Assembly: GCF_014172375.1 (NCBI RefSeq)
Contig: NZ_WNXD01000001.1
Coordinates: forward strand, 2,041,540-2,105,539
From: Pedobacter planticolens
Lineage (GTDB): Bacteria; Bacteroidota; Bacteroidia; Sphingobacteriales; Sphingobacteriaceae
Direction: 5' to 3'
Length of the DNA: 64,000 bases
Positions 1 through 7,232 of this stretch are shown here, in pieces. The position numbers and the translations under genes were made by a program. The notes below the pieces were generated by a model. The model was given only the letters and a program-made list of their open reading frames with translations. It searched no databases and was not told where the DNA came from. The stretch's first letter is position 1, and each line of letters opens with the position of its first letter.

Positions 1-531
1 GAAAAAGAAAGCGGCGTAACTACCTTTTTCTTAAAACAAGAAATTGACACTGGCGATATTATTTTCTCTGATGCAGTAGAAATTACTGATGATGAAACCG
101 CAGGTGATTTACATGATAAACTAATGGTAGTCGGTGCAAATCTATTAGTTAAAACAGTTAAAGCCATCGAGGCTGATGACTATAATGAAGTACCACAACC
201 GCAAAGCGATGAATTAAAATCTGCTCCTAAAATATTTAAAGATTTTTGCAAAGTAGATTGGCACCAAGCTAACCAAACGGTGTACAATCACATTCGTGGC
301 TTAAGCCCATACCCTACTGCGTTTACTACTTTAAATGATAAAACGTTAAAGATCTTTAAAGCAGAGCTGGAAGATAAAGAACCTGGCATTTCTACTGGAG
401 CTTTCTTAACCGACGGAAAAACCTATTTAAAGTTTGCTACTAAAGATGGTTTCATTAACCTAACGGATGTGCAATACGAGGGTAAAAAGCGCATGCTTAT
501 TGATGAGTTTTTAAGAGGAATGAGGTTGTAA
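1..531 (+). CDS. fmt: Methionyl-tRNA formyltransferase, C-terminal part (5' end outside window)
   Basis: The frame is open from the first base, so the gene is cut by the window edge and 176 residues are visible. Fmt transfers a formyl group from 10-formyl-tetrahydrofolate to Met-tRNAi for translation initiation in the cytoplasm. The visible part starts in the end of the formyltransferase domain (ESGVTTFFLKQEIDTGDII is typical of that region). It continues into the C-terminal tRNA-binding beta-barrel, with FCKVDW and an IRGLSPYPTAFT segment matching the family. The substrate-binding N-terminal residues lie outside the window. An ATG at 124 is internal, because the upstream codons continue the family sequence. 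The gene is followed by repeat-rich DNA. The assignment is firm. Confidence 0.93.
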   Translation, partial: EKESGVTTFFLKQEIDTGDIIFSDAVEITDDETAGDLHDKLMVVGANLLVKTVKAIEADDYNEVPQPQSDELKSAPKIFKDFCKVDWHQANQTVYNHIRGLSPYPTAFTTLNDKTLKIFKAELEDKEPGISTGAFLTDGKTYLKFATKDGFINLTDVQYEGKKRMLIDEFLRGMRL

Positions 532-562
532 CCTCAGCCTAACCTTCTTCTTGTCCCACACT

Positions 563-642
563 CGTCATTCCCGTGAAAACGGGAACCGTAAAGCAGTTAA
601 AAGATCATCGCATTACGTTCCCCAATCAAGTTGGGAATGACG
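563..642. repeat. 80-bp REP-like palindromic repeat, family A copy 1
   Basis: The ends are complementary: CGTCATTCCCGTGAAAACGG at the left and CCAATCAAGTTGGGAATGACG at the right share CGTCATTCCC/GGGAATGACG. An inner hairpin (CCCGTGAAAACGGG) and the conserved core AAAGCAGTTAAAAG(G)TCATCGCATTACG are also present. Near-identical copies lie at 1814-1893 and 2474-2553, with variants at 6639-6721 and 26699-26820. No protein-coding content is evident. Confidence 0.85.
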
Positions 643-652
643 GTGAGACGGT

Positions 653-829
653 TTATAACCCTACCCAAACCACAACCCAAAAGAAAGAGCCCGAGCGGCG
701 GCGAGCTAAAGAATAATAGCGAGAAAGATTGCTTCGTACCTCGCAATGACGACCGCCATAGCCATGGTGAGCTAAAAATAGAAAAAGACTTGCTATTGCA
801 TTACGATTCCCAATCGAGTTGGGAATGAC
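653..829. repeat. Mosaic of repeat fragments filling the fmt downstream gap
   Basis: The rest of the 362-bp gap after fmt is a patchwork. It has an AGCGGCGGCGAGCTAAA fragment also seen near 59165, a GATTGCTTCGTACCTCGCAATGACG fragment of the family at 29768, and a right half-copy of family A at about 795-829 ending TTGGGAATGAC. A 65-codon reading frame crosses these modules. It has no recognisable product and is built from repeat sequence, so I do not call it a gene. Confidence 0.6.
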
Positions 830-893
830 TAGGCCGCCTTATAACAAACGAGCCTGCCAATTACAGCAAGCCCGTTATCCAATTTCATTAAAA

Positions 894-1643
894 CTATCTA
901 TTATAAGCCTCAACAGCTCTTTCTATATTTCTTGATCCATTGGTCTGTATTAAATATCCGCCCAAACTTAGGCCAGCACCAACACCTAATAACAAGAAAC
1001 TACCCGTATGGCTTTTAGGTTCATAATTTGGCATGTTTCCAAAAGTAGTACCCTTTTGTTTAAAAGCGCTCCCAGCAAATAATGTAACTGCACTAGCAAT
1101 AAATGCTGCACCTGCACCTACATACATTACAACAGCAGTGCTTCTACTTTTTCGATAGGCTTCTAATAAATCCAGACTTTTCGAATTGTCTGCCATGTCT
1201 GCTTGGAGATTAGCGTAACTCACCTTCTTCAAATCAGAAAGCCCCTTATTATAGAACATTCTCGTGTCAACTGTCTGCCGGTTTCTGTCTCTAAATCTAT
1301 AGTAATCTCTTTCATATTGAATGGGATCATAAACCGCTTGCTGATAAAGATTGATTTTCCCTTCAATAATTCTTTCCGAAAACGAAGATTCTCCAAAAAA
1401 GTTTAACTTCTTAGTGTTGGCAAAGAAACCATCTTCATTGTTAAAGAATTTAACCTGCTGCACAGGTATACGTCTGGAATCGGCTCTCAATATCCATGAG
1501 CCTGAGAAATCTGGTCGCAACCTAATCTTTTGAGCATAGACAATAGAGTCTGAATAGAGGTGTAGAAAATTTCTGGATTCGTTCGTTTGCGAACGAGCGT
1601 TTAGGCCATAGCAAGCCATAACGACGATGAGTAATTTTTTCAT
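894..1643 (-). CDS. Exported hypothetical protein with two C-terminal membrane segments
   Basis: I do not recognise this 249-residue protein. Residues 1-18 form a signal peptide (MKKLLIVVMACYGLNARS, probable cleavage before QT). A charged, aromatic-rich middle follows, containing a segment rich in Arg and Tyr near 110-125. Two hydrophobic Gly/Ala-rich segments sit at about 169-192 and 214-233. These could be membrane helices or the glycine-zipper type found in outer-membrane-associated proteins. It stands alone between two repeat-rich gaps. A GT-rich inverted repeat at 1655-1680 sits directly upstream of its start. The cell-envelope location is inferred from the signal peptide only. Confidence 0.7.
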   Translation of the reverse strand: MKKLLIVVMACYGLNARSQTNESRNFLHLYSDSIVYAQKIRLRPDFSGSWILRADSRRIPVQQVKFFNNEDGFFANTKKLNFFGESSFSERIIEGKINLYQQAVYDPIQYERDYYRFRDRNRQTVDTRMFYNKGLSDLKKVSYANLQADMADNSKSLDLLEAYRKSRSTAVVMYVGAGAAFIASAVTLFAGSAFKQKGTTFGNMPNYEPKSHTGSFLLLGVGAGLSLGGYLIQTNGSRNIERAVEAYNR

Positions 1644-1654
1644 ATCGGTTTACA

Positions 1655-1680
1655 TTTGTGTGTGTTCAACAACACACAAA
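1655..1680. promoter_or_regulatory. GT-rich inverted repeat upstream of the 894-1643 gene
   Basis: TTTGTGTGTGTT is followed after four bases by AACACACAAA, giving a dyad about 12 bp before the start codon of the minus-strand gene. It could form a 5'-leader hairpin or be an operator. There is no direct evidence for either role. Confidence 0.35.
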
Positions 1681-1813
1681 TTGTATTCCGAAAAAGTGTT
1701 TGTAAATAATAAAATACATAAGGGAAATTAGCCTTGAAGCTATAAATAACTTCATTATACGTTAAGATTAAGCTAATCAAAAAGTTAGCATTTCGAACTA
1801 TTTGTATCCTGTT

Positions 1814-1893
1814 CGTCATTCCCGTGAAAACGGGAATCATAAAGCAGTTAAAAGGTCATCGCATTACGATTCCCAATCAAGTTGGGAATGACG
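1814..1893. repeat. 80-bp REP-like palindromic repeat, family A copy 2
   Basis: This is a near-identical copy of 563-642, with the same CGTCATTCCC/GGGAATGACG ends, CCCGTGAAAACGGG hairpin and AAAGCAGTTAAAAGGTCATC core. It starts the repeat-filled stretch that runs to 2563. Confidence 0.85.
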
Positions 1894-1943
1894 AGGCGGT
1901 CACTATGAAGGTCAAAGAAATAAAATTGCAGGACGTAATATGA

Positions 1944-1987
1944 AGGAGATTGCCACAGTCAGTGAAGAACCTCCTTCGCAAAGACGG
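1944..1987. repeat. Dispersed repeat fragment of the GGAGATTGCC...CGCAAAGACG type
   Basis: GGAGATTGCCACAGTC followed by ACCTCCTTCGCAAAGACGG resembles, on the opposite strand, CGTCTTTGCGAGGCACGAAG at 26666. This appears to be another short palindromic family inserted among the others. Confidence 0.5.
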
Positions 1988-2033
1988 ACATGGGAGCAAT
2001 AACGACCATCATACAACCTTTCCAAAACCACAA

Positions 2034-2350
2034 CCCATTCCCAAGAACGAGGACCGGCCTTGTAGCATCCCGAAGGAGAAAGCATTAAACCGAGTGGCTT
2101 TTCGTCACGAGCTCAAACAAACAATTAAAAACAATAAACCAACTTGTTTAAACTTCAGCACAAAACGTTCAAAAACCACTTCCAAAACAATGAGCCTTTC
2201 GATCCTTCATCGAACCTGCTGCTTGTTGCCTTAAAAGTTTTGATTGCTTAATCCAAGAACCACGATTGCTCTTGAGGACAAAAAACAATATATACTACCG
2301 AAAAAATGATACTAAGCCTTGATTTTTGGTTACCTTTTTATCAAGAAAAA
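2034..2350. repeat. Long dispersed non-coding repeat, family B copy 1
   Basis: Several blocks are nearly identical to 58899-59110. They are CCATTCCCAAGAACGAGGAC, then TTGTAGCATCCCGAAGGAGA, then TTCGATCCTTCATCGAACCT, then GCTTGTTGCCTTAAAAGTTT, then ATGATACTAAGCCTTGAT. This copy carries about 68 bp (from CGAGTGGCTTTTCGTCACG to about 2155) that the other lacks. A 94-codon plus-strand frame (1950-2234) crosses it, but single-base indels between copies shift every frame, so I treat it as non-coding. Confidence 0.75.
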
Positions 2351-2473
2351 GGTAAGAGCCACTCGGTGGTGGTGAACCGAGGTAAGTCCAAGCGTTGGGA
2401 GAAAGAAAGTTCCTTCACTTCGGCTACGCTCAGTGCAAGCTAGCTCAGGATGACAAGTATGGAGATCTACACT

Positions 2474-2553
2474 CGTCTTTCCCGTGAAAACGGGAATCCT
2501 AAAGCAGTTAAAAGGTCATCGCATTACGATTCCCAATCGAGTTGGGAATGACG
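2474..2553. repeat. 80-bp REP-like palindromic repeat, family A copy 3
   Basis: This copy has the same structure as copies 1 and 2, with one change in the left arm (CGTCTTTCCC). It ends 10 bp before the stop of the minus-strand aminotransferase gene, so it may act as a 3' mRNA-stabilising hairpin. That role is inferred from position. Confidence 0.85.
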
Positions 2554-2563
2554 ATAACACAAC

Positions 2564-3403
2564 TTACACCAACCCATTTAACTTCGCACTTAACCCTTTA
2601 GAAACCTCATTAAAATACCGTTTCTTTCCATAACCCATCACCCATCTAATGCCACTACTAGCATTAGTTACAAAAACCTCTTCGGCTTCATTTAAAATCT
2701 CCGGATTAATTTGCGCTTCGATTAAAGACAAATCATGTGTTTTGGCTAACTGTAAAACTACACTCCTCATTACGCCTGCCACACAACCTTCGGAAAGTGC
2801 TGGTGTATAAATCTGCTTTTGATAGACAACAAAAACATTCGAGCTCGTGCTTTCGCACAAAAACCCATTCTGATTTAAAATTAAGGCCTCATCTAAACGG
2901 TGTTGCTTTTGAAACAAACCTGCCATTACATAGAGCAATGCATTGCTAGTTTTATAATTAGCTAATTTATTAATGGATTTAGTGATTTCATCATACACAT
3001 CTATAATTAAACCTTTTTTGTTTAACTCGTATTGTGGTTGTTCTAATGGAATCGATTCTAGCAAATAACCTGCTTTGTTACTTTGGGGTGTGTATAACCC
3101 TTCGCCATCTCGGTAAATAGTCAAACGAAAACGAACGTTCCCATTAAACTTATTCTTTTTAAGGAGTTCAGCTGTTTTTTGTCGTAGAAAATATTCATCT
3201 AGCAAGGCATAGCCTTCCATCTTTAAGGCTTTCATTCCTGCCCTTAACCGATCTGCATGTTGCTCTGCAAACTGTAATTTTCCATTACACATGCGCATAG
3301 ATTCGAACAGACCATCGCCAAATTTAAACCCACGATTACTTGCTTTTATAATGGCATGATCTGCCGCAAAAAACTCGTCGTTAAATAAAATATAGTGCGA
3401 CAT
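2564..3403 (-). CDS. Aminotransferase class IV (aminodeoxychorismate lyase/branched-chain aminotransferase-like)
   Basis: This 279-residue protein belongs to the fold-type IV PLP enzymes. The evidence is the N-terminal GFKFGDGLFESMR segment (26-38), the PLP-binding lysine in NYKTSNALLY (Lys151), the ESTSSNVF motif (184-191) that contacts the cofactor, and a GCVAGVMR motif near 206-213. Likely roles are 4-amino-4-deoxychorismate lyase (PabC, the p-aminobenzoate step of folate synthesis) or a branched-chain/D-amino-acid aminotransferase. A separate pabB at 20085 makes the PabC role attractive, but the genes are not linked. It lies 3 bp after the rluD-like gene on the same strand, so the two are probably cotranscribed. 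The class is certain and the substrate is not. Confidence 0.85.
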   Translation of the reverse strand: MSHYILFNDEFFAADHAIIKASNRGFKFGDGLFESMRMCNGKLQFAEQHADRLRAGMKALKMEGYALLDEYFLRQKTAELLKKNKFNGNVRFRLTIYRDGEGLYTPQSNKAGYLLESIPLEQPQYELNKKGLIIDVYDEITKSINKLANYKTSNALLYVMAGLFQKQHRLDEALILNQNGFLCESTSSNVFVVYQKQIYTPALSEGCVAGVMRSVVLQLAKTHDLSLIEAQINPEILNEAEEVFVTNASSGIRWVMGYGKKRYFNEVSKGLSAKLNGLV

Positions 3404-3406
3404 ACA

Positions 3407-4435
3407 TTACTGCGGTTGTAGCGAATAGTTTCGCCATTTAAGTAAAACAGCTTTAAAGTCTGCAGGCAAAGGTGCTTCAAACTCCATGTATTTTTTTGTG
3501 GTTGGATGTATGAAACCTAAACTTTGTGCATGTAAAGCTTGGCGAGGCATTAATTCGAAGCAGTTGCTTACAAATTGTTTGTATTTGGTAAACGTTGTTC
3601 CTTTTAAAATTTTATCGCCACCATAATTTGCATCGCTAAACAGCGGATGACCGATATGTTGCATGTGCGCTCTAATTTGATGCGTACGACCTGTTTCTAA
3701 CTGGCAACTTACCAATGTAACGTAACCTAAACGCTCTAACACTGAATAGTTAGTCACCGACCATTTGCCTTTTTCTTCATCATCATACACATCCATTACA
3801 ATGCGGTTTTTTAAACTCCGACCAATGTAACCTTCTACTCTACCGTCTTTTTCTATATCGCCCCAAGCTAGTGCAATGTATTTACGGGTAATGCTGTGAT
3901 CAAAAAACTGTTTAGCCAATTTAGTCATGGTGATTTCGTTCTTGCTAATCAGCAAAAGTCCAGATGTATCTTTGTCTATACGGTGTACTAAACCAGGGCG
4001 ACCATCATTACCTGGTAAAGTTGGTAATTGTTCAAAATGATAAGCTAAGGCATTAACTAATGTTCCGGTATAATTGTTAAAACCTGGATGCACCACCATA
4101 CCCGCAGGTTTATTCACTATTAATAAATCAGCATCCTCATATACAATATCTATCGGAATGTTTTCTGGATAAACTTCTGTATCGCGTGGCGGATGTGCAA
4201 ACACGATAGAAATTTCATCAAATGGTTTTACCTTATAGCTTGATTTTATTGTCTTTTTATTAACTAATACGTTGCCAGCATCAATTGCATTTTGAATTCT
4301 GTTTCGTGATGCATTCTCTAAACGGTGCATCAAAAACTTGTCAATACGTAGCAACGACTGTCCTTTATCTACCACAATATTAAAATGCTCAAATAAATCT
4401 TGTTCTTCCTCTTGCTCTGTAATATTGTTTTCCAT
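3407..4435 (-). CDS. rluD: RluA-family 23S rRNA pseudouridine synthase (RluD-like)
   Basis: At 342 residues the length matches RluD. An S4 RNA-binding domain lies at about 27-80 (LLRIDKFLMHRL). It is followed by the pseudouridine synthase domain with the catalytic HRIDKDTSGL motif (His151-Leu160, catalytic Asp154) and the C-terminal TGRTHQIRAHMQHIGHPL block. The family isomerises specific uridines in 23S rRNA helix 69, which is important for 50S maturation. It is the first gene of a two-gene minus-strand unit with the downstream aminotransferase. The RluA/RluD family is firm. RluD rather than RluC is inferred from the S4 domain, the length and the short acidic N-terminus. Confidence 0.88.
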   Translation of the reverse strand: MENNITEQEEEQDLFEHFNIVVDKGQSLLRIDKFLMHRLENASRNRIQNAIDAGNVLVNKKTIKSSYKVKPFDEISIVFAHPPRDTEVYPENIPIDIVYEDADLLIVNKPAGMVVHPGFNNYTGTLVNALAYHFEQLPTLPGNDGRPGLVHRIDKDTSGLLLISKNEITMTKLAKQFFDHSITRKYIALAWGDIEKDGRVEGYIGRSLKNRIVMDVYDDEEKGKWSVTNYSVLERLGYVTLVSCQLETGRTHQIRAHMQHIGHPLFSDANYGGDKILKGTTFTKYKQFVSNCFELMPRQALHAQSLGFIHPTTKKYMEFEAPLPADFKAVLLKWRNYSLQPQ

Positions 4436-4628
4436 GCCACAAAAATAGGATTAACAATTTGATAATCTTAAAAAAAACTTATTGGCTTGTTTTTTGTTTA
4501 GTAATCAGTAACGAACTCATTAGGCTTATGAAAACTTTTACTGAAAATGTTAAGATAGTACTCAATTTTTTTCCTTATCTGCTAAGAAAGATATACTTTC
4601 GTGATTGATAATCAAACAGATAAACAAA

Positions 4629-5669
4629 ATGAAAAGAAAATTAACGGCGCTTAAATCTATAATGATTGTAAGCGCTTTTTTATTACCCTTAAATTTATTG
4701 GCGCAAGAAGATGTAGGTGACTTATTTAAGTCTAGCCCTGCTGATGCCACAAAACTCGTAGATGCATACATCAGTCCTCTTTTTAAGGGATTGGGCGTAG
4801 GCCTAAACTCTGGCTGGAATACTTCCGCAAAGACCAAAGGTTTTTTACGATTTGATTTACGTATTACAGGAACATTAGCATTTGTACCAACAAAAGATCA
4901 AACTTATAATGCAGGTAGTTTGGGTTTACAAAACATTAAACCAGCTATTGGTGCAAACGGAATAGGGCCAACTGCTTTTGGAGAGGATAGTGAAGGTTCT
5001 AAAATGGATATTTTGGTAAATGGCGCTCCTTCTGGTAAAACATTTAATTTACCACAAGGTACAGGTATACATTTCGTTCCTTCTCCACAAGTTCAATTAA
5101 CAGTGGGTTTACCTAAAAACATTGATATTTCGCTTCGCTTAGTTCCAAAAATTAAATTAGGTGATGATGCTGGTTCAATTAATATGTTCGGTATTGGTGC
5201 TAAAGTAGAAGTGCTTCCATTAATTATGGGTAAGAAAGATAAATTATTACCTTTTGATTTAGCGGTTGCTTTAGGATTAACTAGATTAAATTATACTTTA
5301 CCGTTGGATATTAATAATGGTAAATACACTAATCAAGAATTAGACATTAAAATAAACGGCTTTAGCGCAGATGCAATTATATCTAAAAAGCTATTGTTTT
5401 TTACTCCTTTTGCTAGTGTAGGTTTTAACACCTCTAAATCTAATTTAAGTGCATTGGGCACATATGATTTTGATGCGCCTACTATTGGTAATCCAAATGC
5501 TACACAAACTTATACTGATCCAGTAGCACTTAAGAACAATGATATTAGTGGTATGAAAGCTTCTGTAGGTTTTCAATTAAAATTAGCCTTCTTTAAAATA
5601 TATGCTTCTTATACTGCAGCACAATACAGCTATGTAAATGGTGGTATTGGCTTTGGTTTTGGTAAATAA
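4629..5669 (+). CDS. Exported DUF6588-type protein, probable outer-membrane beta-barrel
   Basis: I chose ATG 4629 because MKRKLTALKSIMIVSAFLLP starts a clean signal peptide ending LLAQ. An in-frame ATG at 4605 would add eight polar residues ahead of it. The product has 346 residues. The mature part begins EDVGDLFKSSPADATKLVDA, as in the DUF6588 family of Bacteroidota. It then has alternating hydrophobic/polar strands with aromatic ends (for example FKIYASYTAAQYSYVNGG), consistent with a beta-barrel. It ends FGFGK. No function is known. A strong terminator (5689-5719) follows. Confidence 0.78.
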   Translation: MKRKLTALKSIMIVSAFLLPLNLLAQEDVGDLFKSSPADATKLVDAYISPLFKGLGVGLNSGWNTSAKTKGFLRFDLRITGTLAFVPTKDQTYNAGSLGLQNIKPAIGANGIGPTAFGEDSEGSKMDILVNGAPSGKTFNLPQGTGIHFVPSPQVQLTVGLPKNIDISLRLVPKIKLGDDAGSINMFGIGAKVEVLPLIMGKKDKLLPFDLAVALGLTRLNYTLPLDINNGKYTNQELDIKINGFSADAIISKKLLFFTPFASVGFNTSKSNLSALGTYDFDAPTIGNPNATQTYTDPVALKNNDISGMKASVGFQLKLAFFKIYASYTAAQYSYVNGGIGFGFGK

Positions 5670-5688
5670 AATTTTAAATCATCACTAG

Positions 5689-5719
5689 AAAAGCTTCTCT
5701 TTGGGGAAGCTTTTTTTAT
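5689..5719 (+). terminator. Rho-independent terminator after the DUF6588 gene
   Basis: AAAAGCTTCTC and GGGGAAGCTTTTTTT form a stem with a four-base loop followed by a T-run. It sits 20 bp after the stop codon and only 4 bp before the next start, so the downstream gene is either read through or started from within this region. Confidence 0.85.
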
Positions 5720-5722
5720 TTA

Positions 5723-6595
5723 ATGCAAATCTATAGTCCGGTACAGCAAATCAGTTTTCAATCGTTAACATCTGTGTATGTTAAACGAGATGATTTAATT
5801 GACCCTTATATTTCGGGCAACAAATGGCGTAAACTGAAATACATTTTGCAAGATGTAGCATTAAAAGGCAAAAACCATCTGGTTACTTTTGGCGGAGCTT
5901 ATTCTAATCATTTAGTAGCTACGGCAGCAGCATCGGTAAGAGCTGGTTTAAAAGCTACCGCATTTATACGTGGCGAACAAGTAGAAAATGAAATGCTTTT
6001 GCTTTGCAAACTATTTGGAATGCAACTTATTTTTACTGATCGAGAAAGCTACAAGGATAAACAACAACTTTTCAACTCTCATTTTGGTAATGATAACCAA
6101 GCTTATTTTATTGATGAGGGTGGCGCTAGCGAAGAAGCTGTAAAGGGCTGTGCCGAAATTATAACAGAGTTAACATCGCATTTCGATTATATATTTTGTG
6201 CTGCAGGAACTGGAACTACTGCAGCAGGATTATTAAAAGGTATAAATGAAAAGCAGTTAGCTACTCAACTTCATGTTATCCCTGTGTTAAAAGGTGGAGA
6301 TTTTATAGCCGCAGAGATTAGCAAATACGAAAGTGATGTAAGCAAATTACATTTACATACCGATTATCATTTTGGCGGTTATGCTAAAACAACTCCAGAA
6401 CTTTTACAGTTTATGAAAGCATTTATTGCTGAAACAGGAATGTTGATTGATCCAGTTTATACTGCTAAACTATTTTATGCTATTTATGATTTAGCTCAGA
6501 AAAACTACTTCAAGAAAGATGCTAAGATCTTAGCCTTGCATACGGGTGGTTTGCTGGGTATTCTAGGAATGAAAGAGAAATTGTTTCAGGTTTAA
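5723..6595 (+). CDS. PLP-dependent ACC deaminase/D-cysteine desulfhydrase-family enzyme
   Basis: This 290-residue protein is a fold-type II PLP enzyme of the tryptophan-synthase-beta superfamily. The Schiff-base lysine is in SGNKWRKLKY (Lys34). The GGAYSNHLVATAAA loop (58-70) holds the Ser-Asn-His that bind substrate and cofactor. A phosphate-binding CAAGTGTTAAGL glycine loop and the C-terminal LHTGGLLGI complete the pattern. The family includes D-cysteine desulfhydrase and 1-aminocyclopropane-1-carboxylate deaminase. Bacteroidota members of this short type are usually named only by family, so the true substrate is uncertain. The gene is monocistronic, with a repeat element (6601-6754) straight after it. 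Confidence 0.85.
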   Translation: MQIYSPVQQISFQSLTSVYVKRDDLIDPYISGNKWRKLKYILQDVALKGKNHLVTFGGAYSNHLVATAAASVRAGLKATAFIRGEQVENEMLLLCKLFGMQLIFTDRESYKDKQQLFNSHFGNDNQAYFIDEGGASEEAVKGCAEIITELTSHFDYIFCAAGTGTTAAGLLKGINEKQLATQLHVIPVLKGGDFIAAEISKYESDVSKLHLHTDYHFGGYAKTTPELLQFMKAFIAETGMLIDPVYTAKLFYAIYDLAQKNYFKKDAKILALHTGGLLGILGMKEKLFQV

Positions 6596-6600
6596 TTTTA

Positions 6601-6754
6601 CCACCTAAGAAATCTAAGAGCGTCTTAGTAGGTGTACCCGTCATTCCCGTGAAAACGGGAATCGTAATGCGTAAAAAAACCTCCTATTGCATTACGATTC
6701 CCAATCAAGTTGGGAATGACGCAATGCTTAGATATCCTCAGATGTCTTAGGTGG
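6601..6754. repeat. Nested palindromic element: family A repeat inside outer inverted repeats
   Basis: A family A variant (6639-6721, CGTCATTCCCGTGAAAACGG to GTTGGGAATGACG) sits inside an outer pair. CCACCTAAGA lies at 6601-6610 and its exact complement TCTTAGGTGG at 6745-6754. A second inner pair, ATCTAAG/CTTAGAT, supports it. The whole unit lies between convergent genes and could form a long cruciform or act as a bidirectional terminator. Confidence 0.75.
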
Positions 6755-6769
6755 TGGCATTTTAATAAA

Positions 6770-6961
6770 CTAAGATGGCTTAACGTTAATCGCTCTCATT
6801 TTATGATTTTCGGTAGTTACTTCGAATGCCACTTCATCTAAAATCTCTACTTCATGTGGGCAATCTACCTTAGTAAACCCATACTCTATATTTGTACTAC
6901 TATCTTTTATGTTGCCAATTCCTTTAGCAGAATTAAAACTGATTACCACTCCATATCTCAT
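6770..6961 (-). CDS. Small divergent cold-shock-domain-like protein
   Basis: This 63-residue protein starts MRYGVVISFNSAKGIGNIKD, which follows the layout of the cold shock domain (GxVKWFNxxKGFGFI) and has the family length of 60-70. The RNP1 aromatic residues are replaced: KGIGNI stands where canonical proteins have KGFGFI. Nucleic-acid binding would therefore be weaker or different. The second half (EVEILDEVAFEVTTENHKMRAINVKP) matches the last strands of the fold (V-F-x-v-...-g-xA-xNV). It stands alone. The length and reading frame support a real gene; the function is inferred. Confidence 0.65.
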   Translation of the reverse strand: MRYGVVISFNSAKGIGNIKDSSTNIEYGFTKVDCPHEVEILDEVAFEVTTENHKMRAINVKPS

Positions 6962-7177
6962 AACACGTTCTCTTTAAATGTAGGGTAAGGTAGGTATTAT
7001 TTATTCAGGAAATTTTTAAATATTATCCTCTGGTTTTGAGCTTTTAAGAAGAAAATAAGTAAAAGCCTCCATCAATATTTTTCCACAATTTTTAAAAACA
7101 AATTGTTTTTTCAACAAAAACTAACTTTAAATCGTTTAAACCTAGTTTTTGCCTTTTAAGTTCAAATAGTGCTTAAA

Positions 7178-7208
7178 TTTGATAATTAGGCACATTTTGT
7201 TACTTTTG
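7178..7208 (+). promoter_or_regulatory. Bacteroidota-type promoter for the lysine aminotransferase gene
   Basis: TTTG at 7178-7181, a 19-base spacer, then TACTTTTG at 7201-7208 match the -33 TTTG and -7 TAnnTTTG elements of Bacteroidota housekeeping promoters at ideal spacing. Transcription should start near 7214, which excludes the upstream in-frame ATG at 7179 and selects ATG 7233. Confidence 0.8.
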
Positions 7209-7232
7209 AAAATACCAAAACTATTAAATTCT

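Noticed and set aside
631..828. 65-codon frame after fmt
   Set aside because: It is composed of several unrelated repeat modules.
1640..1840. 66-codon minus-strand frame
   Set aside because: It begins in a family A repeat and ends at the start of the real gene, with no family features and no start signal.
1950..2234. 94-codon plus-strand frame
   Set aside because: It lies in family B and other repeat debris, is not preserved in the second copy, and has an unlikely composition.
532..2563. Prophage or insertion sequence remnant
   Set aside because: There is no transposase, integrase or phage protein frame; only short palindromic repeats are present.
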